Positions 1 through 9,230 of a stretch of DNA of 64,000 bases are shown piece by piece (position 1 is the first letter of the stretch; each line of letters opens with the position of its first letter). Source of the DNA: Blastocladiella emersonii ATCC 22665 (taxonomy: Eukaryota > Blastocladiomycota > Blastocladiomycetes > Blastocladiales > Blastocladiaceae). The notes below the pieces were generated by a model. The model did no database searches and was not told where the DNA came from. It saw only the letters and a program-made list of their open reading frames with translations. Made by a program: the position numbers and the translations under genes. The stretch lies in NCBI GenBank assembly GCA_025594325.1, contig JANHCV010000001.1, positions 4,278,001 through 4,342,000 of the forward strand. The letters run 5' to 3'.

Positions 1-372
1 ACCGCACGGCTGCAGGTTGCCCTTGCGCTGCGCCCGGGTAACCCGCCCATTGGGGCCTCCATCATGGCCAAGTACCCGTGCTTCCACTCCTTTTCGCAGC
101 TCATCTCGCCCGAGCTGCACGCTTTCTGGACCAACAACAAGGCGCTGAAGCGTAAGCGCGAGGCTACGCTGGCTCCCGTCGCGACTGCTCCCGCTGCGCC
201 CGCTTCCGCTCCCGATGTCGCTGCTCCTCCCGCCAAGAAGCAGAAGAAGCCGTCCAAACTCGACGATCCTGTCGTCCGCGCCGCGATTGCGCGCAAGGCC
301 GTTCTGGACACGGTCGCCAAGCAGCTGGCCGCCAAGGACTCGAGCGCGGCTCCCGCGGCCTCCACCGAGTAG
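1..372 (+). CDS. C-terminal end of an unrecognised protein (5' part outside the window)
   Basis: The reading frame is open from base 1, so the Met at 64 is probably internal and the gene starts before the window. The visible 123 residues begin with a stretch containing RPGNPPIGASI and KYPCFHSFSQLI, which looks like the end of a folded domain. An Ala/Pro-rich tail follows, with two basic patches (KRKRE and KKQKKPSK) that resemble nuclear localisation signals. I do not recognise the family. A nuclear or nucleolar location is an inference from the basic patches only. The gene ends TAG at 370-372 and converges on the phosphatase gene with about 28 bp between the two stop codons. Confidence 0.6.
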   Translation, partial: TARLQVALALRPGNPPIGASIMAKYPCFHSFSQLISPELHAFWTNNKALKRKREATLAPVATAPAAPASAPDVAAPPAKKQKKPSKLDDPVVRAAIARKAVLDTVAKQLAAKDSSAAPAASTE

Positions 373-400
373 TTTTTTTTACCTAGATCACCTCGCTCGC

Positions 401-1369
401 TCATCTGCGCATCTTCATATATATCTGACCTCTAGTAGTTACATCTATTCCTCCATTCACGGGCGGCCCTTGCCGTACAACCACCAATTCTCGCCGCGGC
501 GAATCTAGACGCGACGCGACCATGGTCAGCTTGCTGGCCATCATTACCCAGACGGCGCGAGGTCCACGCACCCATTTGGCCAAGGGGTTGTCGCCCGCCT
601 CGGTGAGCACACGGAACGTGTGGATGGCGCGGAACCCGTTGCGGTTGGCAAACACCATGTCCGTCATGACGCGGTCGCCCACGAAGGCGACCTCGCTGGG
701 CGACTTGATCACGCCCGAGAAGTGCCGCTTGATGGACGAGCCGCCTGCTGGCTTCTTCTCCTTGTGCCGGAGTACGGGGACGCCTACAGTCGGAGGGCTG
801 CGGTCAGGGAGCCGAATGGTGGTCGAAGTGAGGGATCGGCGCGTACCGAGCGACTCCTCGAGTCGTTCCGCCTGCACCCACGGACGGACGTGTGAGCCTC
901 CCAACATCCAACCCGCCAACCGTCGATCCGTACCTGCGCTCCGTTCTTGTCGTCGAGCGTGCCCGCCGAATTCGAGTAGATGGCGACGTTGGATCGCCCA
1001 AAGACGCGGATACACTCGGCGAACGCTAGTTCCCAGCGCGAATCTGTCAACGCTTCGCCCTCACGTCACCCGATCTCACCAGCGCGTACCCTTCTCGACG
1101 GAGGGATGCACCGCGTCCGAGTACGGCGCCGTGAGGCAGTTGTCCTTGTCAAAGACGATGCACCGCACGCCGCTCGCGTGCAGGTTCGGGAAGTCGAGGT
1201 GCGAGATGTCTACGCTTCCGCAGCGTGAGCGTCGGACACTCTCAGCGCGGGGAAGCCAGCGCGACGACGACGGAGTACCAGGGACCGAGAGGTGCGGCCG
1301 CGCGACGGCGGGCGACCGGATGACCCACGCCAGCGCGCGGATCCCGGCAAAGTTGACTGACTGCACCAT
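401..1369 (-). CDS. GEP4: Mitochondrial phosphatidylglycerophosphate phosphatase, Gep4-like (HAD family)
   Basis: Five exons on the minus strand (1369-1279, 1209-1090, 1043-934, 871-847, 783-401) give 242 residues, close to the usual size for Gep4. HAD motif I is FDKDNCLTAPY with nucleophile Asp51 and acid/base Asp53. Motif II lies in IYSNSAGT near Ser94. The Lys motif is HKEKKPAG near 122-129, and motif III is VGDRVMTD at Asp152/Asp157. Known family members dephosphorylate phosphatidylglycerophosphate to phosphatidylglycerol in the mitochondrial matrix, the step before cardiolipin. The N-terminus (MVQSVNFAGIRAL) matches the conserved family start, so Met 1369 was chosen. All introns are 46-69 bp with GTAC donors. 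Exon 4 is only 25 nt. Confidence 0.9.
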
Positions 1370-1632
1370 GTTACATGAGCTACGTGGTTTCGTATGAGCT
1401 GCTTCTGAGAGGAATTGGACCAGATCGAGGGGAGAGGAGAAGCGAGGCAAGGCCGAGGCCGAGGGAGGGCGGCAGTCACGAGCACCAGAACCGCCGGCCG
1501 TTGCCCAGGCCGCCAGGGGTTCTGTTGCTTGTGCGCGAGCGCGAGTCAAACTCTCCCAAGAACAAGGGGTTCGGGTCCGGGAGCATAAGAAAATGTATAT
1601 CGTGAGCGCCTCCCGAGCAGCGGACGCGCGCT

Positions 1633-3920
1633 TCAGTCGTACTTGGACTGCTCGAGGCGGTCGCCCTGGCCGCCGCCACGGCAGCACACGAACCACGACG
1701 CGACAATGGCGAGGCCGAGGCCGGCGACGAGGAACACGGGCGACGTGGTCGACGCCTTGCGCCAGCCGGCCTTGATCCAGCCCGTGACGCGGCCGCGGGT
1801 CGAGGTCGCGTGCAGCTTGGCGGAGTGTCCCGCGACGCCGGCGACCTGCTTGACGACGTCGTCGAGCGCGGTCTGGATGCCCTTGGCCGTGAAGGGGAGC
1901 GGGTGGCCCTGCTCGGCGACGGCGTAGAACTCCTCGAGCGCGGGCACCGACAGCACGACGCGCGGCAGGTCCTCGGCGGCGATCCCGTACACGTTCTTGA
2001 TGTACGACCGGTACGTGTTGCCGTTGATCCAGACGACCTGGATGTTGATGCCGTGCAGCTGGCCGCTGTGCTCCTTGTGCAGCTGCGCCGCCACGTCCGT
2101 CAGCACGCGCCGCTCCACGTCCGCGTGCGACGGGTCCAGCACGCCCAGCACCACCACGCGGCGCCGGCGCGCGCGCGCCTCCTCGTCGTCGCCCTCGGCG
2201 CTGCCGCCGTCCATGATGTCCGACGAGTTGTCGTCGTTGAGCTCGGGCACCAGCGGGTACCGGTGCGCGCGGACAAACTTGATCACGCCCTCGGCCGTGA
2301 ACTTGGTCGCGTCCGCAGCGGCCGCAGCCGCGGCAGCCGACGCGTCAAGGTCGAGGTCGTCGTCGACGGTGGAGCCGTCCTTGCCATCCTTGTCCTCGGT
2401 ACCGCCCGACGACGACTCGGGGTACCGCACGGCCTCCTCGTACCCGCGGCGGTAGACGAGGACGACCGGGTGACTGCCGGAGCTGAACTGCGGGTCGACG
2501 GACGCGTAGACGCCCGTGACGCCGGGCTGCATCCAGGCGTCGGCGGCCTCGAGGAACGCGAGCCAGTCGGCCTGCGTGGTCTTGGCGCCGTACGCGAAGA
2601 CGACCGACACGTCGTGCTCGTCGCGCAGCCGCTGGAACTCGGCCAGCGTCACGTGCTGCACGGCGGTCGGCGCCGACGCAGACAGGGCAAACTCCTTGAG
2701 GTTCTCGTACGTGCGCGCGCCGCGGAACTCGGTCGTCTGGCCCGCGCGGTACAGCTTGATGGTCGGGAAACCGCGGATCCCGAACCGCGTGCCGAGATCG
2801 GCCTCGGCCTCGGCGTTGATCCGGCCAATGTTCATGCGGCCCTTGAGGTTGCGGCCGAGCTGCTCGTAGACGGGCTCCAATTTCTGTTCAAGGGGTGCGG
2901 GTCAGGGTGAGTCGCGAGCACCGGGACAGCTCCACGAGAAGGGCGTACCTGGCAGTGGCCGCACCACGGCGCGTAAAACTCGAGGAGCCAGGGCCCGCTC
3001 TTGGACGTGAGCTCCTCAAAGTTGTCGGCGTCGAGGTCGACGACGCGGCCGTAGGCGCCGAGGCCGGGGATGGTGCGGTGGGTCATGGCGTTCTGGAACT
3101 CGGACTTGAGCTTCTGGAGCTCGGGCGAGATCTCCGACGACGACGAAGACGACGAGGAGGAGTCCTGGGCGGCCTTGGCAGGCGTGTGCTTGTTGCCGGA
3201 CGAGGCGGCAGCAGCGGCAACGGGGACGGCGGCGGGAACGTCGACCTTGACTTTGGGCACATCGGGGATGCTGGCGGGCGGGGCGGGTGTGTTGGGGAAC
3301 TTGGCGGCGACGGCGGTCGCGTACTGGAGAATGTCGTCGAACTTGCGCTCGCCCTCGTACTCCTCCTTCTTCTCGCCCTTGTGGTAGAGGAACAGCGTCG
3401 GGAAGCCGTCAATGCCGACCGTGTCGCACAGGTCCGACTCGGCGACGCAGTTGACGCGCGCAATGTGGAAGTCCTTGGACTCGACCCACGGCTTGAGCTC
3501 GTTGCTCAGCTTGGCCCACTTGGGCGCGAGCCGCTTGCAGTGCGGGCACCAGGGGGCTACAGCGGGGCCGAGTCGGTGTCAGTCTCAGGCCGCGTGCTGA
3601 CGCGCCGCGAAGGGCAGAGTGCGTACCAAAGAACTAGATGACACGGTTGGTACGAGCGCAGCCGGCGATCGTGGTCAGTCTCGCCTCGTTCAGCGTAAGA
3701 CGCGCGACGAGCGTACCTCGACGAACCAGGTGCCCGTCTTGGTCTTGGCGGCAAAGTCGGCCGTGGTGAGCTCGACGACGTTGTTGGGCGACTGCGCCGA
3801 GCCGGCGGGGGAGGCGCGGGCCAGCGCCACGCAGAGCGCGAGCAGCACGAGCGAGGCCACGGCGCGGCGGAGGACCCGCAGCATCCCCGACGGGGACGAC
3901 GGGCTCGAGCAGCGCAGCAT
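1633..3920 (-). CDS. Membrane-anchored ER protein disulfide isomerase with two thioredoxin domains
   Basis: Exons 3920-3717, 3633-3627, 3556-2949 and 2883-1633 give 689 residues. A hydrophobic signal sequence lies near the N-terminus; Met at 3884 is an alternative start. The first thioredoxin domain has APWCPHCK (Cys74/Cys77) and the second has APWCGHCQ (Cys269/Cys272), each followed by the family cis-Pro motif (GFPTLFLY, GFPTIKLY). A Ser-rich linker separates them. A third, thioredoxin-like region lacks CxxC. A single membrane helix (FLVAGLGLAIVASWFV) sits close to the C-terminus with a short tail ending QSKYD, so it is anchored, not KDEL-retained. The expected role is oxidation and isomerisation of disulfides in the ER lumen. 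The second exon is a 7-nt microexon (TTCTTTG) needed to build FFAPWC in frame. It lies next to, and in the same direction as, a second ER thioredoxin gene. Confidence 0.88.
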
Positions 3921-4193
3921 GGCGGTAGTGTCTCTCACAGTTGATGCGTTGCGTTGCAGTGGCTGCGGAGACGGATCCGAGCAGGTGCGAGGAGAGAAGG
4001 AGAGAGCGGGGGACGGCGGCGGCAGCAGGGAGTGGCGACGCGCGACCTCGGCGCGTGCCAGCTCAGCGTCGCCACATCACATGAGCCGCTTGCATCAAAA
4101 AATGCTTTCTTCGAGGCGGACACCAGGAGAGGATGGCGATTGCGATTAGAACAAAATTGGATGAACAAGAGGACCGAGAGCTTAGTCTTAGTC

Positions 4194-4872
4194 TTAGTGC
4201 TTGTTGCGCTTCTCGTTGACGTAGGTGATGAGGGCGTGCGCGGTGCGGTCGCCCTCAAACTCCTCCTGGATCTTGCCGTCGATGAACCTACGCACAGCGG
4301 CAAGGTGAGCAAACGATCGCGCGACACCATGGACGAGAGGGGTGCGTACAGGTTGACGGCTGGAGGCGTAATGGGTGCGTGATGCGGGCGAGGTCCGTCA
4401 GTCTTTCGTAATCGCCCAAGGCGCGATCTTGTCGAGAGAAACGTACTCGGGTAGCCATCGACCTTGAAGCGGTCGCACAGGGCCTCCTCAGCATCGCAGT
4501 CGACACGAGCGATGAACACGTTCTGCTTGCGGAGCGGGATCATGGCCGTGGCGGCGCGGTCGTAGGCGGCCGCGTACTTCTTGGAGTTGGCGCACCACGG
4601 AGCGTAGAACTGGGTCAAGAGCGCAAGTCGGGCGGCGTCAGTCAGTACGGGGGAACGCCGCATCGCGAGGGCGGTGAACCCGTCCGTACCTCGACGATCC
4701 ACATGCCCGAGTTGACCTTGGCGTCAAAGTTGGCTTTGGTGAGCTGGACCGTGTTCGAGGGAACGCTCCAGTCGTAGTAGTAGGCCTGGGCGGGCGCGGC
4801 AGCCGCGACGATGGCGAGGATGGTCGCGAGAGCGGCGACGAGGACGGCCTGGATGGACATCATTGTTTGCAT
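4194..4872 (-). CDS. Small secreted/ER single-thioredoxin-domain protein with a broken active site (CANS)
   Basis: Exons 4872-4690, 4609-4447, 4359-4350 and 4287-4194 give 149 residues. A clear signal peptide (hydrophobic run ending near APAQA) is followed by one thioredoxin fold: NTVQLTKANFDAKV, FYAPWCANSKKYA, VDCDAEEALCDRFKVDGYPTVNLF. The active-site position reads C67-A-N-S70 instead of CxxC, so the resolving Cys is missing. Disulfide isomerisation is therefore unlikely, and a chaperone-like or single-Cys role is an inference. The third exon is 10 nt (CCGTCAACCT), needed to produce GYPTVNLF. The C-terminus is EKRNKH with no KDEL. The divergent neighbour is the class C receptor; the same-strand neighbour is the larger PDI, from which it may be a shortened paralogue. 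Confidence 0.85.
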
Positions 4873-5197
4873 GGAGTGTGGAGGTCGACAGAGCAGCCGT
4901 CTATCGTCTAGTGAAGAGCACTTCGAGATCGTGGGGAGAGCGGAAGCGAGGGATTTGTCCTGCAGCGGCTGCGGTGCCCACAAGTGAAACTCGCAGGAGG
5001 ATCGGCGCCACGCCACGCCCGGCGCCACAAAAGTCACGCGGGGGCGCAACGCGTCTCGCAGCTGCTGGTCGCTGTCTCCCCCGCTTGAGCCCTGAAATGG
5101 CCGAGGCGGATCAAGAGGCAACCATGCAATTACGTGCTGTCTCTCGCCCAATGAAGCCCCACAACCCTGCTCATGCATTCGGACTTGATGCAATCAA
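4873..5197. promoter_or_regulatory. Divergent intergenic region, thioredoxin-like gene / class C receptor
   Basis: About 325 bp between two divergent start codons with no supported gene, presumably the promoters of both. I see no clear TATA box. Short ORFs here are not supported by any motif. Confidence 0.4.
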
Positions 5198-8100
5198 ATG
5201 AAGTTACCAGTAATCGCTACCTTATGGTGGAGCCTCGCGCTTTCCGGAATATGCTTGAAAATATTCTGCTTACTTGGGGCCGGTCCTTGTTCGGCAACTT
5301 CCGTAACCATCAAACTTGCTGTACGGAGGCCAAGCTGAACACGCTAGTCCCGCGCTGACAGCGTTGTACCACATTGATTAGTTAACGTTGCCGTTCAGGA
5401 CCAGCAACCCTCAATTTCGGATCAACAATCTGGCTGCGAAAGACTCTCATTTACTCGGCATTCGTGCTGCCCAATACGCAGGCTTCCTGCCAGGCGTAAA
5501 CGTGTCCCTCGTTCCCGTTGACACGACCGGCTTCGGACTGAACGATGTGGGCCAGGCCATCTTCGGCGCTCTCGGTACACCTTTCTCCACACCATTCAGT
5601 ACCGCGCCGAAATCTGACTCGTCTTCGACTAGACGCCGTCAACCTCAACGCGGCTGGGGTCTTTGGAGGCGCGACGTCCGACGCTTCCAAGATGGTCAGC
5701 ACCGTGACCTCACCCTTTCGGATACCCGTGTGCTCGTTCATCTCAGCGTCGTATGACCTGTCCGACAAGAAGCAGTACCCCTACTTCTTCCGCTACCGCA
5801 CCACGACGCCGTCCGACGCGCGCGGCATGATCAGTTTCATGAAAAAGTACGGCTGGTCCCGCTTCAGCATCGTCCAGGAGGGCGGGTACCCGGTCTATCA
5901 GCTCCGTACGTCGATCATTGTCACTTGAAATTCCACGAGCTCACCGCGAGACCACCATGTAGTGACCGAGTTTCTCCAGCGATACGCGGCCGCCGAGCGG
6001 ATGACCGTGCTAGGGACGACGGTCCTGCAGGCGTCGGCCGCCAACCTCGAGGACACCATGGCCACGCTGCGCGAGCAGCTGCTGGCCGCCGACGCCCGCG
6101 TCATCTGCATCGGCCACCTCTCGTCGGTCGCGGCCAAGCTGCTCGTCCACCTGTACCGCCACGGCTTCATGGCCACGCCGCCCGGCATGCCGCGCGTGTT
6201 CCTGTTTCTCAACGACCCGACCTACGATCTGCAGATTCTTGCGCCCGACCTGTACCCAGCTATTCTCGAGAGCGCCGCCATCTTCTCGCTCGCGCCGCAG
6301 ACGCTGGACAACAACCGCATCCTGCCCGACTTTCTCGCCTACTACGCCGCGCGCAACGGCGGCATGTCGTACCCGTACCCGTCGGCGCTGGGATTCGAGG
6401 AGGGCTACGCGTGCGGCTTTTCCATGGTGTACGGCCTCGACCAGCTCGTGCGCACGACGCCCGGCGCGACGTACGCCGACCTCGCCGCCCGGTCCCCCGC
6501 GCTGTACGCGCGCATGAACGTGTCGCTCTTCTCGGTGACCGAGGCGGCGTACCCGCAGTTCCCTCTACCGCTCGATGCCTCGGGCGACGCCATCGCGCGC
6601 TACTACTACCTGCGCACGCCCGTGGTCGTGCCCGGGACGAGCGTGACGAACGCGTCGTACGTGGTGCAGCGCGTCGACTCGATCCCGCCCAACCCGAACG
6701 TTGTGCTCGCGGCGTACGCGTTCCCGGGCATGGCGCTCGGCGAGGTCCCGCCCGACGCGTCGCAAAAGGCCATGCTCAACATCCACTGGCTGTCTGCGTC
6801 TGGGATCGCAATCACCGCGACCGTTTCGCTGCTCGCGGCGGGAGTGCTTGCATCGTTCGTAGTGTGCATCGTGTTCCGCGAGCGGCGGCCGATATGGCGG
6901 TCGTCGCTCGTCTCGCTGGTCGTGGTCCATGTCTCGACGCTGCTCACGCTCGCTTACGTGCTGTCGATGCTCGGCGTACCCGTCCCGGCGACCTGCACCG
7001 CGCGGTCCGTCCTGTCCGTGTGGTCGCCAGCCATCCTCCTCGCGTGCGCCGCGTCTCGGCTGTATCCGCTGTACCAGGTCACAACATTTCGGCGGCGTCA
7101 AAAGCAACAGTCTTCGCTCCGACGGCTTCTCACGGGAAGCGAGAACACCTCGGGCAGCTTGCCTTCAAGCGGTATGCGTCGCTTCGGCGTCGTCGCGCGC
7201 ATGGCGCTTCTGGGCCGCACGGCTGCTCCTGCCACCTCGTCGCCGCAGCTTCTTCCGTCAAGCACGGAACTCAATGAGCTGGGCTCCCCGGCGCTTGGCA
7301 GCGGGGTGCTCAACAGCGATGAAAAGCTCTTCCTGTCCAACGCGCTACGCCGCAAGGTCGAGGTCCTCGCCACGGCTTTGGAGAAACCTCATTCGCGCGC
7401 TTCGGTCGAAACAACGGGCCGAATCCTCGGCATGGTCGCGCTCATGTACCTCGTGCCGACGGTGTACCTGCTTTCAACGTGTGCTCCGGTCGTCTCACCC
7501 CTCACCACCCTCTCGTCCCTCAACTACGTGTGCTCGTGTGCCGACTCGAGAAGCGGCTCGATCCTCCTGTTCTCCGCCATGGCCGCGCTGATCCAGCTCG
7601 TCCTGATCGCCCTGTGCCTCCGCTGGGCTTGGGGTGCTCGCGAAAGCGGTTTCAACATCAGCGAGGCGAAGCGGTGGGGCGTCGCGCTGCTCAACGCCGT
7701 CGGCGTGCTGATCATGGCAACGGGCATTTCGATCAGCGCTGACACCGCCGGCCGCTTCTACACGTTCTACAACCTGCTGCTCGCCCTGGGGTCTGCTTCG
7801 ACCCTGGGCATTCTCGTCGGGCCCATTCACCTCCGCGTCTTCTCGCGCGATCCGCGGGAACAAGCCGCTGCCTCGGCGTCCGCGACGTCGCCCATCGTGA
7901 CCAAGAGCCTCCATACGGAAAGCGACCCGGACCTGTGCGATCTCGGCTCGGCACCGGCCACGGCGTCAATGCATCGGGCGGCGACTGACGCGGCGGTCGC
8001 GCTCGGCCAGCACCACGTCGCCTCGACGGGCGGCGCTCCGGGTCAGGCGCCGGCGAAGCCAGAGCGCAAGAAGCCCTCTCGGAACGCTCCTGGCCGCTCG

Positions 8101-9180
8101 CCATCGCCAGCGAAGCGCACTCGTGGCATCTCGGACAATAGGAAGCCCGACACCCAACCGTCACGTCGCAGCTCCAAGATTATCGCTTCGGTCAAAGTGA
8201 GCCCGCGGGGCTCGCGCGGCGGGTCATCGGCACAGCCGAGCACTCGACCAAGCGCCGGCAAGCTGTCGTCTTTGGCGGCAAGCTTCGAGTCTGGTCTTTT
8301 CTTCACTGCTCCCAGCAGCCGCGTGGGGAGCATGGAAGCGGGGCTGAGCTCGTCGTCGAGCCCATCGTTTCCATCGCCCATGTCGATCCGCGGCCTCGCG
8401 GAGCGACTTGCTTCCATGGACGTGGTCAACCAGAGTATGACGCTTTTCGCTCTCGAGCCTTACGTTTTCTCGATCCGCGCGACTCGAAGGCTACCACCAT
8501 GGGGTGATCTTGCGGGCATTCCTACTTCTGTGGCCGAGTCGCTTCACCAGTCGTACCTCTCATCCGTCGCGGGTCGAGTGCTTTGTCGCCAGGCCAGCTC
8601 ATGGATCAGCATGTCCGTGTGGTGCTTGACTTTCTGTCTGGACAGCGGCTCGGTCAGCGACCTGCAGTCCATGACCGGGCCCGACGAGTCGGCGGCGGAG
8701 CTCGAGCGGCAAATGGGCTGGATCCGGCTGCACGCGCAAGCTCCTGGAACGGTACCTCGACGCGTCTCGTTTCAGATCAGCGAGCGGATCACGGACTCAC
8801 TATCGCGTGTCGTGTAGGATGGAGTCTCGCTCGCAGGTCCGCTCGCATCGTTCCGAGTCTACTACGTCAACAAACCGCTTCAAACACGGTCGCTTCCTCG
8901 AATAGTGACTGGCGGTGTCCCCAGGCCCGTACGTTCGCCTGGCGGGACGCTCGGGCGGCCACGCTCAGAGTCCTTGATCACGCAACGACAGCTCGTGCTT
9001 TACGGCCGAGCATCGAGGACCTGGTACACCCTCGAGTTCGGCAACTCGGCGGATTTAACTCGGTTCGCGGCGCTGTTCCCCCGTGGCAACGCTGCCTCGA
9101 CTCTGCGCGTAAACGGTGACAGCAGCACGAGTCCACGGCAAGCTCGACCGTTCAATCCTCTCATGTCTACATACGGCTGA
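5198..9180 (+). CDS. Class C G-protein-coupled receptor, GABA-B-like (Venus-flytrap ectodomain plus 7TM)
   Basis: Five exons (5198-5320, 5382-5574, 5633-5905, 5963-8751, 8818-9180) give 1246 residues. Exon 1 encodes a signal peptide (MKLPVIATLWWSLALSG) and then TSVTIKLA, the first strand of a periplasmic-binding-protein type I fold. The ectodomain continues with typical text such as PYFFRYRTTTPSDARGMISFMKKYGW. Seven hydrophobic helices follow (from ITATVSLLAAGVLASFVVCIVF to FYNLLLALGSASTLGILVG). About 100 Ser/Arg-rich residues sit between helices 3 and 4. The cytoplasmic tail is long, Ser/Arg-rich, and ends with a small folded-looking segment (QRQLVLYGRASRTWYTLEFG). A ligand is bound outside and signalling is via G proteins; the ligand itself is unknown. 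An in-frame TAG at 8815-8817 is the acceptor end of the last intron, not the stop. Further small introns in the tail are possible. Confidence 0.85.
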
Positions 9181-9202
9181 ACGATGATAGAGTAGCCATA
9201 GC

Positions 9203-9216
9203 ATATAATGTATATC
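9203..9216. terminator. AT-rich ATATAA/TATATC element between convergent stop codons
   Basis: Lies in the 50-bp gap between the receptor stop (9180) and the MscS stop (9231). It resembles the UAUAUA 3'-end efficiency element of yeast; function inferred from position and recurrence. Confidence 0.3.
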
Positions 9217-9230
9217 TTTCACACAATCAA

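Noticed and set aside
5388-5756. Receptor start at a TTG-initiated frame near 5388
   Set aside because: No ATG there; exon 1 at 5198-5320 supplies an ATG and signal peptide and joins in phase 0.
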